The notes under the pieces were generated by a model that searched no databases, was not told the origin of the DNA, and worked only from the letters and a program-made list of their open reading frames with translations. The position numbers and the translations under genes were made by a program. From positions 172,890,530-172,954,529 of the forward strand of contig NC_035437.2 of NCBI RefSeq assembly GCF_002127325.2: a DNA stretch of 64,000 nt, given 5' to 3'. Below are positions 10,324-22,510 of the stretch, one piece after another; the first letter of the stretch is position 1; every line of letters starts with the position of its first letter. This DNA is from Helianthus annuus (taxonomy: Eukaryota > Streptophyta > Magnoliopsida > Asterales > Asteraceae).

Positions 10324-11296
10324 CCCATTTGATAGAGGATGCGGTATCTCGGTTCGATGATGGCCTTAGAAAGGCTATAGAAGACATAGTAGTGGGTGGC
10401 GGCCCCTTCTTTGGTGACCTCCAGTGGCGTCTAGCATTTTTGCCAATGCGTCTAGGTGGTTTGGGCCTCTTCTCAGCCCGAGATGTTGGGGCTTATGCCT
10501 TTGTGGCGTCTAGAGCTCAGTCTTGGGAACTACAGGATCATATCCTTCGAAACGGTGGGGTCGTCGGGCTTGACCCAGACTATCAACAAGCGCTCGAACG
10601 CTTAAATGTCTCTCTCCCAGACTTGGATATTGGCGGTTTCTCTAACAAGGACACCGCCCCCTCGAAGCCGCAAAAAACTTTGGCGAATGCACTTTTTAGC
10701 AAAATCGCTCAAAGCCTGGGAGAAGCTTTTGATTTGTCACCTCGCCAGAAGGCGGTGTTTGAGTGTCTGAAGGGTCCCCATGCTCAGGAATTTTTGACCG
10801 TTATCCCGATTGAGGGGTTAGGACAATGCATGTCGGCAGTAGAATATAGAACCATTCTCAAATACCGGCTAATGATCCCTATGTACCCAGAAGATGAAAC
10901 CTGCCCGATATGTCGTAAAGCTTGTATGGATAAATATGGGGAGCACGCAGTTCACTGTAAAGAGCTCCCTGGGTTTAAATATCGGCATGACTGGGTGCGA
11001 GATGTTTTGGCAGAGAACCAACATGTCTTTATCCCTTTTGCCTTTGATACTTTTGGCTCCCTAGCGCCAGAAGCCATTAACTTCTTGACGAGGGTTCAAA
11101 GGGTTATCCACAGCAATTGTTCGATCCCAAGGGGCAGGGGTTTGTGTTCGGGAGGTTGGGGTTTGCAATTCAGAAAGGGTTGGCGGCGCAGCTTGTTGCC
11201 CGTCTACCTTCTGTTTTGATGTAACTTAACAAGTTTTCTGGTTATATTGAAATATAATGAACAAAAAAAAAATTAAAGCTTTGATATGAAAAAAAA
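10324..11296 (+). pseudogene. 5'-truncated LINE-type retroelement, C-terminal RT polyprotein fragment
   Basis: The ORF 10329-11219 encodes the C-terminal part of a plant retroelement reverse-transcriptase polyprotein. Recognisable parts are GGPFFGDLQWRLAFLPMRLG near the start and a Cys/His cluster CPICRKACMDKYGEHAVHC near residues 190-210. The order after RHDWVRDVL suggests that an internal segment is missing: the sequence jumps directly to the HVFIPFAFDTFG end region. Near 11,115 the frame is lost, and the adjacent frame carries the expected end (FAIQKGLAAQL) to a stop just before 11,225. Upstream RT motifs are absent. A-rich tail sequence follows (11,262-11,296). Identical 10-bp repeats ATTTGTCAAA at 10314-10323 and 11297-11306 bracket the fragment, as for a target-primed, 5'-truncated insertion. 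Confidence 0.7.
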
Positions 11297-11306
11297 ATTT
11301 GTCAAA

Positions 11307-11784
11307 GCTATTTATTATTTATCGGCATTCCTTTATGATTATATATAGTTGTTAATCATATACAAACATATATATGTTAATCATTTGTAACTATAATATA
11401 TGTATATATAGAAACGGGGTTTTGTAGAAAACGCCCCAAAGTTTGTAAACGGTGAGAATGGATCCTAGAGCAACACGTGGCATTGGCGCTATATAATATG
11501 CAGGTGTATGATCGTCATTTCCACCTTATATTTTGAAACATCCATTTTTTATCAGGGCATTTATTCCTTTTGAAACAAACTCCAAATTTGAGGCATTTTA
11601 GTTGTTATCTCCTCTCCAAGTTTTCCGCCATCTGATATGAATTGCGAGTTACAAAGTAATTATGTTCATTTGTAAATTTCTTTTATCTCTTTTAGATATT
11701 CGCTTGAGCAATTGATGTTAATGATTAGGCTTTTTTTAATTATATGTGTAATACTGACGTTTAACTTGGTATTTCATCATATTA
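11307..11784. other. gene-free AT-rich sequence
   Basis: Sequence between the LINE fragment and the CACTA element. I see nothing beyond short AT-rich stretches ('atatatgttaatcat'-like near-repeats around 11350-11400). Confidence 0.5.
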
Positions 11785-12210
11785 CACTACAAGAAATCGG
11801 ACCTATAGCGACGACCCAAAAAACACTTTTCGCGACGAAATTCCGTGCCTGTAAGCTATTGCGACCAAAATTAGTCGCAACAAGGTCGTTGCTATAACAG
11901 GCTGTTATTTTCGTCGCTACACAGGCGTCGCTATAGATTGACTTATTGCGACGATTTTTAGTCTCTATAGGGTTTTTTACAATTTCCTGCAATTTCATTT
12001 TTAAAGACTAAATTTGGTCGCTATAGGTTTTTTATAATTATAAAGTTTTTCTTCTATGGACACTAAATTTAGTCGCGATAGGGTTTTTAAAAATATAAGA
12101 TTTTTCTCTTCTAGAGACTAAATTTAGTCGATATAGGTTGCAGGTGGATTTTTAATATGTCACCAATAACAACCACATTTCATCGCTATAGATGAAAATT
12201 TTTGATATTT
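11785..12210. repeat. left CACTA terminus with subterminal repeats
   Basis: After the terminal inverted repeat come several copies of 'gactaaatttagtcgctata'-like sequence in both orientations (around 11808, 11945, 12005, 12063, 12116). In CACTA elements subterminal repeats are transposase-binding sites. The ORFs crossing here (11712-11998) are artefacts. Confidence 0.8.
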
Positions 12211-12335
12211 TTTTTTTCTAATTTTCCAGGTTTCCTAAATTAAAAGCTATGAACATCAATTCATTCAAACGACAAATTTTAAAATCAAACTAAGGTCAAT
12301 TCTAATATAATAGACATAACATCTAAATACTTAAA

Positions 12336-15017
12336 TGTCACACCCCCAAAATACCACATGCGGAAACCCCCGCGAGGCGTGTGACGTACCAGGATCTTAG
12401 CCACCAATCACATTGAACTCATAAGTATAATTAAATAAACTTTCATTTATTAATAGGAAGTATTTCAAACGTTACATATAACACATAGTACACAGCGGAA
12501 GCAATAATCATTGGTTAAATATTTTATAAATCCTCGCGTAAGTAAACCATTAGACTTATGTTGCGATTCCATGTATCTCGACCCATGACCACTCCAGCAT
12601 CCCAGACAACAAGTTCCAATGATATGTACCTAAAAGCCTGCAAGGCATGTAACAACGAGTCAACAACAAAGTTGAGCGAGTTCACAGTTGGTGTTCATTA
12701 TTAAGTTGTTTCAAAACCAAGAGTTCATTTGTAGGTTGTAAGTTAATCCGTTTACCCTGTTTCCCAAACATACCCATAGTTGGTGGGGGCTTCCCCATGT
12801 TAACCACTAGACCTGTTTACCATATCGACCACTGACTAAAGTAAGTTGGTGCCCTGATGTCAATGTCTATCATCATTGACTAGTGCCCAGATCCATTAGT
12901 TCACGCCCGTCCTCTGCGGCACGGTGTGAGGCTTGTCAAACCTAAATAGCGCTATCTAACTAATGACCCGCTCGCCATTGGCCCGGCGATTAAGTCGATA
13001 TAAAAAGGAGGGACTTCATGATAGAGATTTTGGTCTAGTATCCGTGTTGTCACCCTTCAGTAAAGAGGGTGTGTACGTAATCCCCAAACCAGGAGATTAT
13101 GCAGGTTCCGATTGTATTCTTATCACGTGTTGTCACCCTTCAATAAAGCGGGTGTGTACGTGTCCCAAACCAGGAGATCACGTAGTTTCAGTTCAAATCC
13201 TTTACCCATTCCCAACCCCTGGGAATCCCATGCCTTGTAGAAAGTGTGAACTCACCTCAGTTTGCTCGGTAGATTATGTTACGTAAGGTTACTTGTTCCT
13301 CGTTGGTCACCCGTACCCTAGTATGGTTACTAGTAATAATTAGTTTTGTTTACATGGAATTCACTTACTTAATGTATATTTTCCACATATGATAGGCAAG
13401 TATGGCACGCATTATCATACAGGTTACAACGAGTATTCGGTTTATATGTATTTTCACAATACAGGCCCATAAATCATACTAACTCACATGAACAGTAATA
13501 TTTCATAACTCTTTTATACTCACACCAACACATGGTAGCAGTTCAATCCTTATTCAATCGATCACGCAAATTAAAAACAATAATCATAGCACTCACATTT
13601 ATTTGGTTACCAAAATCTAGTATTAACACAGTTCAAGGCTCGCCACAAACTTGGCAGCCCATACCGGAAGTCCTATGATAATCGGCCCAATTACTGCTAG
13701 CCCATTACACTGATCGCTAAGCCCAAACATCAAATACTCCACCCATTAACAACCCACTATCAATATTTAACATTGTAAAACAAAACCCTCTTAGTCTGAA
13801 TGGCCCAATTATTCACGAGTAGCAACAATTTTCACAACCAATGACTATAGCTCTATCATTCTGTTAACACCACATATTCCGAATCATCAAATAACCTCCA
13901 TGTTTAACATTTAACTCCATAATCTTTTCTAATAGTCCTGCCACAAATATAAGTATTAAGCCAAGTTATGTTAATTAAATCATAATCATCAACAGTAACT
14001 GTACAATCAAAGCAGCCATGTAGGTTCATGACATTCTTATCATTTAAACATACATCATACTTTAATATTAAGCATTAAGTGTTCAATTATCAAACAAGTT
14101 TCCTGTTCCACTCAAATCTATTACATATAATCATTCAAATTATCCACAAGACCAGAGCACTATTACGCATCGAGTGTCCACCAAATTCACACAAAGCCTT
14201 ATCATAATATGCAAATTCAACAAATCCCATTCTCTTCGTAAATATCATTCAAGAACTATCCTATATCAACATCAAGAATACACGCAAAGACACCGTTCTA
14301 ACCTGATTTCGATGCCGTAGCAGAGTGTGCGTTAAGAAGAGAAGTGAACGGAGTTCCGAGTCGGAGTATCGTGAGCCACCGGAGGTAGAACGAAGAGCAC
14401 CGGTGTCGTCGGAGTTTTGAACTCGCCAGAGAAGAAGATGGTAGCGGCTGGTTCGTTGCGGAATTCCGAGTAAAGGAGGAAGAGTCGCGACGGTGAGAAG
14501 GGTAGGTCTTGTTCTGCCGTAGGGTTCGCGTGCTACGCGTGAGGGTGACCCTTTCCCGAATATATATACATGTAAACATGCAACATAATAACCGAACATG
14601 GAAGGCGGTGGGGTTTTATGTGTGTGGGCCGAGATAGGAGATCTAGTGGGCTGGGGGAATTGGGTTTCGCAACAGTTTCCACCATCATCAAATTTGATTT
14701 CACAACTAATAAGTATTTTTATTATCAACATACATTATTACTATTATTAGTATTATACTTTTATTCTTATATTTACTAAACCAACAAATATATATATATA
14801 TATATAAACATATATGTACGACGAATCAGCAATGTCGTGTATGATATCCACGATATGTTTTGACCCTCAAAGGTTTCGGGTTGCGCGAGTAGGTTGGGTC
14901 GACTAGCGGAACATGGCTATGGTTCAAACGGCTCAAGTCAATTCAACACGACAAGGATAAGATATAATTCAGTAGGAACATAGTTAATTCATCAAATAAA
15001 ATAAATATCGGATTCGA
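12336..15017 (-). repeat. minus-strand gypsy LTR (3' LTR), truncated at its start
   Basis: On the minus strand the LTR ends GGGGGTGTGACA at 12336. Bases 12336-12982 match 21744-22392 almost base for base, and 14957-15017 match 22399-22459. Compared with the right copy, the last 51 bp before the LTR start are missing, and the sequence jumps to the leader of the plus-strand gypsy. The 1,974 bp between the two matching blocks are present only here. A minus-strand TATA candidate (TATATATATTC) lies near 14560-14570. ORFs at 12963-13286 and 14261-14731 are LTR shadows. Confidence 0.75.
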
Positions 15018-15131
15018 CAATTTTGACTATGCTTGCATGTTATGCTGATCTATGTGATTATATGTGTATGTATCTGTGATTTTGGTATTAATAATTAGAC
15101 ACTAATAATTTCTATTAATTCTAATTAGCAG

Positions 15132-18100
15132 ATGGAAAACGCTAACAGTGAACCAGTTAATGAAGTAAATCAGTCCGAGCAAAATCAGGAAGATCAATAT
15201 ATAACTAGACAAGATATTGAACACTTTATTGCTCAAGGGATAGCCAATGCTATTCCAGAAATCGTGGCTGCTGTTCAGAAACCTGCCGAACCACAATTAA
15301 TTCCTAGTAAACGTATTCCGGAAGATAACGGTAGTAACAGCATAAATGGAGGCGGCAATCATGACGATCATGATCCGCAACAGGCCCCACTCCCTAAGAG
15401 AAGGAAAGCTGCAACGCCTGGTTGCACTTACAAAGAATTTCTTGCCTGTAAACCCGCAGAATTTGCAGGTAATGAAGGGGCAACTGCAACACTGCGTTGG
15501 TTAGAGAAAACCGAGGCAGTAATTGCAATAAGTAAATGTGCTGAAGAAGATCAAGTGATGTATGCATCAAACTTATTCAAAGAAGGAGCGTTAGAATGGT
15601 GGAACACGGTGCTATAAGCAAAAGGAAGAAGGGTGGCCTATGCGATGAATTGGGAAGAATTTAAGAGTCTTGTCGAAAGAAAATTCTGTCCCGAATACGA
15701 GAAGGAACAAATGGCAAATAAGTTCCCGAGTCATCGTATGCTAGGTGTAGACTGTCGAGGATATACTACATTCTTCGAATATGCGAGAGTGGTACCTTCC
15801 CTGGCTTCGCCAGAACCGGTACTTATTTCCCGTTATATTTGGGGATTAATTCGAGAAATCCGTAACATCGTTAAAGCTGCGAGACCACGCACGATTGACG
15901 ATACTGTGGAATTAGCTAATACCTTAACCGATGAACTAGTCCGCACCAGAGAAGAAGATCGCAAGAAGGAATTGGCTCAGAAGATTACCCAAGGATTTCG
16001 CATGGGTAATAATAGCAATAAATTCAAGAAAAGAGGAACCGGGCAATACTCGTCACCTCCTTTCTATAGAAATTGCAAAAAGAAACACTATGGACAGTGC
16101 AATATATTTTGCAACTTCTGCAAGGCGAAAGGACATCGGGAAGAAGACTGCAGAAGGAAAACAAGAGTCTGTTATAACTGCAGAGAAACCGGACATTTCC
16201 AGTCTGAATGCCCTAAGTTAGCTAAACCAGCAGACAGTAGAGCTAAAACGACTGAAGGAACTACTAAGAAAAATGCTCGCGCATTCCAGCTGACTACTCA
16301 AGAAGCCGAACTCATTCCAGATGTGATAGCGGGTACGTTCTTAGTGCATAACGTCTATGCAAAAGTATTATTAGATTCTGGTGCAAACCAAAGTTTCATT
16401 AATACTGCATTCTGTCAAGCTCTTAACTTACCTCTAAATACCCTTAGGCAGATCTTTACTGTTGAAACGGCAGATGGAAATTCTGTCAACATAGACAAGG
16501 TTTTGCAAGAAGTAAAGATAGAATTGTTAGGTCATAAGTTTTCTGCAAACCTGTTACCTATGAATTTAGCCTGATTCGATGTGGTATTAGGAATGGATTG
16601 GTTAATAGCCAACCATGCTCGAATCCTGTGTGATAAGAATTCCGTAGAAATCCGTACCTCCACAGGAGAAGTAATTCTAATTATAGGAGATAGACCTCGA
16701 AAGCCACTGAAATTCATTTCAGTAATGAAATTAGCTAGTTATTCAAGGAAACAAGAAATGGTGTATATGATTTCTATAATCATTAACACTAAAAGTAAAG
16801 AACTCCAGGACATTCCTATAGTTTCAGAATACCCAGATGTTTTTCCAGAAGCATTACCTGGTTTACCACCTGATAGGGAAGTAGAGTTTAGAATTCATTT
16901 GATTCCAGGTACTGCACCAATAGCTAAGACACCTTATCGATTAGCACCTACTGAAATGCTAGAATTGAAAAAGCAATTAGATGAATTACTAAGCAAAGGA
17001 TTCATACAGCCTAGTTCATCCCCTTGGGGTGCACCAGTGTTGTTTGTGAAAAAGAAAGATGGATCGATGAGAATGTGTATCGATTATAGGGAATTGAATA
17101 AGGTTACAATTAAGAATCGATACCCATTACCTAGGATTGATGATCTTTTTGATCAATTGCAAGGACCTAGGTATTTCTCTAAGATAGACTTAAGAGCTGG
17201 ATATCACCAGTTGAAAGTGCAAGAGGAGGACATACCTAAAACTGCTTTCAGAACTAGGTATGGTCATTATGAGTTTACAGTTATGCCCTTTGGATTAACA
17301 AATGCTCCAGCCGCATTTATGGACATGATGAATAGAATCTGTAAACCATACTTGGATAAATTTGTAATCGTGTTCATTGACGATATACTCATTTATTCCA
17401 AAAGTCAGGAGGAACATTGTGAGCACTTGCATGCACTCTTAACTTTGTTAAGAAAGGAAAAGCTTTATGCCAAATTCTCGAAGTGTGAATTCTGGCTACA
17501 AGTGCAATTTTAGGTCATATGGTGAATCACGAAGGAATTCACGTAGATCCTGCTAAAATAGAAGCAATCACAAATTGGAAAGCTCCACGAACGGCTATGG
17601 AAGTTAGAAGTTTTCTAGGATTAGCTGGATATTATAGACGATTTATTAAAGATTTCTCTAAGATAGCTGTACCTTTAACTAAGCTAACCTGTAAAGCCGT
17701 TAATTTTGAATGGGGATCTAGACAAGAGGAAGCTTTTAGGATTCTAAAGCACAAATTGACAAATGCTCCAATTTTAGCTTTACCCGAAGGAACCGATGAT
17801 TTTGAAGTATACTGTGATGCTTCAAAATTAGGATATGGATGTGTGTTAATGCAACGCAAAAAGGTAATTGCGTATGCCTCTAGGCAATTGAAAAAGCACG
17901 AAGAAAATTATACGACTCATGACCTAGAACTAGGAGCTATAATTTTTGCTCTTAAAATTTGGAGACATTATCTGTATGGAAGTAAGTTTACCATCTATAC
18001 GGACCATAAGAGTTTAAGGTATATATTTGGGCAAAAAGAGTTAAATATGAGGCAAAAAAGGTGGATGGAAATCCAAGTGATTACGACTGTGATATTCAAT

Positions 18101-19623
18101 ATCACGAAGGAAAGGCAAACGTAGTCGCAGACGCCTTAAGTCGTAAATATCATGAAAAGCAAAAGCGAGTCCGTGCTCTTAGGTTAAATCTACAATTAGA
18201 TTTAATGGAACAAATAAAGGAAGTTCAAGGAACGGCAATCAAGGATGATGCCGAAGGAATGAAAGGTTACCTAAAGGAATTAGAACAAGGAAAAGATGGA
18301 ATTTGGAGATTCCACAAGAAACGAATTTGGGTACCTAAGCAAGGAGAATTAAGAAATAAGATTTTAGAAGAATCGCATAAATCTAGGTATATTGTACATC
18401 CAGGAAATAATAAGATGTACCAGGATTTAAGAAATAATTTTTGGTGGATAGGAATGAAAAAGGATATAGCCGAATACGTATCTAAGTGTTTAACCTGTTC
18501 ACAAGTTAAAGCCGAACATCAGAAACCTTCAGGACTACAACAGTAGTTAGAAATGCCTGTATGGAAATGGGAACTCATAACAATGGATTTTGTTACTAAG
18601 TTACCCAAAACCAGAAAAGGTAATGATGCTATTTGGGTAATTGTGGATCGATTAACCAAATCAGCTCATTTTCTACCAATAAAGGAAACCTTTAGCATGG
18701 AAAGGTTAGCCAAGTTGTATGTAGATGAAGTAGTATCCTTACATGGAGTCCCACTCTCCATTGTATCGGATAGAGATAGTCGTTTTACTTCCCGTTTCTG
18801 GACAAGTTTCCAAGAAGCAATGGGAACTCGACTTAATTTAAGTACCGCATATCATCCTCAAACGAACGGACAAAGTGAAAGGACGATACAAACCCTGGAA
18901 GACATGCTCCGAGCATGTGTAATTGACTTTGGTGGTAATTGGGATAGCTATTTACCATTAATTGAATTCTCCTATAACAATAGTTATCATTCGAGCATCG
19001 AAGCTGCTCCATTCGAAGCACTGTATGGACGCAAGTGCAGAACTCCCGTTTGTTGGGCAGAGATAGGAGAAAGTCAGTTATCAGGTCCAGAGATTGTGCA
19101 AGAAACTACTGACAAGATATCGCAAATCAAGGAAAGACTGAAGACTGCTAGAGATCGTCAGAAGAGCTATGCAGACAATCGCCGCAAGCCGTTAGAATTC
19201 CAAGGCGGAGACAATGTACTATTGAAACTTTCTCCTTGGAAAGGAGTAGTACGATTTGGTAAGAAAGGAAAACTGAGTCCCAGATATGTTGGACCATTCC
19301 CAGTGATCCAACGAATAGGACCAGTAGCTTCTCGTTTACAACTACTAGAAGAATTAACTGGAGTACATGATGTGTTTCATGTATCCAATCTCAAGAAATG
19401 TTTATCAGACGAATCCCTGGTAGTACCTCTTCAAGATATAGAGGTAAATAAAAAGCTGAAATTCGTAGAGAAACCCCTACAAATAAAAGATCGGAAGATT
19501 AAGTTTCTCAAACATAAACGACTGGTGTTGGTCAAAGTGAAATGGGAATCCAAGAGAGGACCAAAATATACTTGGGAACTGGAATCAGAGATGAAGCGAA
19601 AGTACCCTCATCTATTTCAGTAA
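15132..19623 (+). pseudogene. gag-pol: Ty3/gypsy gag-pol polyprotein, degenerate
   Basis: Domains in order: gag (from 15132, with LEWWNTVL), two zinc knuckles (CNFCKAKGHREEDC and CYNCRETGHFQSEC near 16110-16215), aspartic protease with LLDSGANQSF (about 16370), reverse transcriptase with FIDDILIYS (about 17380), RNase H, integrase zinc-finger region and catalytic core, and a chromodomain-like tail ending [12 protein letters not shown]. The reading frame is broken by stops at about 15615, 16572 and 18545, and by frameshifts near 17510 and 18070-18085. The family normally has one long ORF, so this copy is dead. The order PR-RT-RH-IN is diagnostic for Ty3/gypsy. Confidence 0.92.
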
Positions 19624-19646
19624 ATCTCGAGGGCGATATTTTTCTT

Positions 19647-19659
19647 AAGGTGGGGAGGA
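19647..19659 (+). promoter_or_regulatory. polypurine tract of the plus-strand gypsy
   Basis: AAGGTGGGGAGGA lies immediately before the LTR start at 19660 and 24 bp after the pol stop codon. It primes plus-strand DNA synthesis in LTR retroelements. Confidence 0.85.
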
Positions 19660-21120
19660 TGTAACAACTGCCACTAAAATCAATAATTAGGACAATAATT
19701 AGTCAATAAGAAAACCCTAATTGAGACACCCAAGTAATTCTGCACTAGCCCTAAAATTTTTAGAATGATCGGAATTAGGATCAGGGCCCCTAAAACTCGA
19801 GGGGGGCAAACCCTAGTTGATAATTATCTAAAATAAAACGATGGAAACTTCTGATTGGCCAATTCCATTGATTCATGCAAGCTACTCCCGTGCATGGCAA
19901 GTCTAGGACCTATAGGTATCCCTTACGGACCGTAAGGGATCAGGCTTACGGTCCGTAAGCAAGGCCAAATTTTGGCTATAAATAACCGACCTTGGGACTT
20001 GCACAGGGGAATTAAAACGATGTAAATAGCTGTTGTAGACGTCGAGTTATAGCTGTTATATCACAATTAAACACACACGATCACGAGGTGCTGCCGCAAT
20101 CAGGGTAATAACTCGATCGCTATTACGATTCAACGTCCGATCGATTATAACTATCCAACGATTGTCCGAGTGCTGCTCAAATTGAGCTTGTACTTTGTTA
20201 TTCATTGTGATTTCAGCTTGAATGTTTGAGTGCTGTTCGAATTCGGACTATGCTCTGTCATTCGTTGTGAATCCATTGAATTGTTAAGTATCGCACTTGA
20301 TAATAGTTGTGAGGGTTTAATCTCGTGAATTGACGTAACTGCTGAATTAGTTACTAATCCCGTTTGTGTGTGCATTGTTATTTAAATTAGGTTAAAAGGC
20401 TAATCAGTAAAGCTTATACTCTGTTCGTAAATCTGCAAAGTGAGTCATTCCTCTTTTATAAACTCTTTTCTCACAGTTTGTGAGTCAACTGTTTTACAAA
20501 ACTCCAAGTTATTTTCAAAGTTATAATTACAGGGATTAAGTCTATGTAATCACCAAATTACAGCCGGTATGTGGGGTTTTGTATACATTACTTGTTTCCC
20601 GTCACACTTAGACAAACGGGTGGCCAAGGGGTGATCTGACCATAGTCACAGACACCATTGGACAAATGGGCTAGCCAATGGATGGTCGAGTGACAAGTAC
20701 TGTGGGTAGTTGGTTTGATATCAGAAACATTGTAATTCCCCTTAATACTGTAGATTATAACAAATGTGTCGTTTTCAGTAAACTGAATGATTCACTCAGT
20801 ATTTCCCCGCTGACAAAACCTTTTTCAAACATGTTTCAGGTGATCTGGTATGAGCAAAGAAAAGTGCCGTGGAGCACTCCCAGCTTAGAAAAGTGGCTCA
20901 ATGTAAATAAATAAATGAACATGTTTTGAAAATAAAGATTTCCCTGAGAAATCACATTATTGTAAATTTCGGGAATTTATCCCTAAGTTATGAAACGGGC
21001 AGTTTGAATTATTGAAAGATCTTGTTTTAAAAAGACTTCCGCTGTCGCCTAAATTAAATACCACGGGATTCCTGTCCCGCGGCTCCTGAAACGGGTCAAA
21101 CCAGGTCGGGGGCCGTGACA
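19660..21120 (+). repeat. 3' LTR of the plus-strand gypsy (1,461 bp)
   Basis: It starts TGTAACAACTGCC after the polypurine tract and ends GGCCGTGACA. A TATA box CTATAAATA lies at 19976-19984. Just upstream are two perfect palindromes: 19918-19940 (arms of 11 around CCCTTACGG and its complement) and 19944-19960 (GCTTACGGTCCGTAAGC). No second copy exists in the window. The ORF 20678-20914 is inside the LTR and not a gene. Confidence 0.8.
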
Positions 21121-21743
21121 GTTCGCTAGGTGTCCAGATGGGTGTTCAGGTAATACTCGATAGCATCGAGATTCGAAAGGATCCAGAGAGGAACGAAAAG
21201 TTCACGTTCGAGTAGGGGACAATCACTGCTATGACCCCTATAGGTTTGTTATGTTTCACATCAAACAAATAACGGAACGGAACCCCCTTTTCCACTTGTT
21301 AAGCCTCACCGGGACTCACATGCACCCCACATTATTATTCTGTGTGCACCCACAATAATATTGTGATTTGCATGCTCGTCTCAGCTCCTCTTAACTCATG
21401 TCAAATGGTTCCTCAAACTCGAGTAGCAAACAAGGAGCATCACGAAACGTAAGTCATGAATGTTTTGGGAAATACCACCCTATCAGTTAAATAACACATG
21501 CAGGTAACACATGAATTTATACTGTTGTGCTAAACGTGTAATCTCATGCAATATCATATGCAGGTGTTCACTAGTTATGCAGTACAATGAGTATATAAGA
21601 GGCGAACCTTGCAATCTGGAGCTGAGTGTCATGGTCGTATTCACGTTTTCAGAACTGTTCGGTTATAGTCTGGTTTTACAAAAATGTTTTCCCCCTTTTT
21701 TTTTAAACCAAGTTCACTATAACCAATGGCTCTGATACCAATC
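21121..21743 (-). other. leader and primer-binding site of the minus-strand gypsy
   Basis: The PBS, complementary to initiator tRNA-Met, reads TGGTATCAGAGCC on the minus strand (21740-21728), three bases inside the LTR. About 600 bp of untranslated leader follow. The first 39 or so bases after this LTR match those after the LTR at 62,581, so both elements belong to one lineage. The gag-pol of this element is absent. Confidence 0.8.
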
Positions 21744-22510
21744 TGTCACACCCCCAAAATACCACATGCGGAAACCCCCGCGAGGCGTGTGACGTACCAG
21801 GATCTTAGCCACCAATCACATTGAACTCATAAGTATAATTAAATAAACTTTCATTTATTAATAGGAAGTATTTCAAACGTTACATATAACACATAGTACA
21901 CAGCGGAAGCAATAATCATTGGTTAAATATTTTATAAATCCTCGTGTAAGTAAACCATTAGACTTATGTTGCGATTCCATGTATCTCGACCCATGACCAC
22001 TCCAGCATCCCAGACAGCAAGTTCCAATGATATGTACCTAAAAGCCTGCAAGGCATGTAACAACAAGTCAACAACAAAGTTGAGCGAGTTCACAGTTGGT
22101 GTTCATTATTAAGTTGTTTCAAAACCAAGAGTTCATTTGTAGGTTGTAAGTTAATCCGTTTACCCTGTTTCCCAAACATACCCATAGTTGGTGGGGGGGC
22201 TTCCCCATGTTAACCACTAGACCTGTTTACCATATCGACCACTGACTAAAGTAAGTTGGTGCCCTGATGTCAATGTCTATCATCATTGACTAGTGCCCAG
22301 ATCCATTAGTTCACGCCCGTCCTCTGCGGCACGGTGTGAGGCTTGTCAAACCTAAATATCGCTATCTAACTAATGACCCGCTCGCCATTGGCTAAGATAT
22401 AAGATATAATTCAGTAGGAACATAGTTAATTCATCAAATAAAATAAATATCGGATTCGATTTATAAAAGCGAAACAAACGGTTCGTACCTTGAAGTTACG
22501 GGCTGTCACA
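21744..22510 (-). repeat. minus-strand gypsy LTR with 1,974-bp internal deletion
   Basis: The minus-strand start is TGTGACAGCCCG at 22510, and the end is GGGGGTGTGACA at 21744, followed by the PBS. Compared with the left copy, the sequence passes from 22392 to 22399 with 12983-14956 missing. In the matching parts only a few bases differ. A 'cgaggacgaaatttc' plus purine-rich stretch, typical of the internal 3' end, lies on the other side of the LTR start. Confidence 0.75.

Larger units (their letters stand above)
15018..21120 (+). mobile_element. Ty3/gypsy (Tekay-like chromovirus), 5' LTR missing
   Basis: This unit contains about 110 bp of leader, gag-pol (15132-19623), a polypurine tract and one LTR (19660-21120). 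No 5' LTR and no primer-binding site occur upstream. The leader abuts the truncated minus-strand LTR directly at 15017/15018. The element therefore cannot transpose. Assignment to the Tekay-type chromoviruses rests on the chromodomain-like C-terminus of the integrase. Confidence 0.8.

Noticed and set aside
14261..14731. Overlapping minus-strand ORFs of 156 and 93 codons
   Set aside because: They lie inside the long minus-strand gypsy LTR in two frames at once. No domain recognised.
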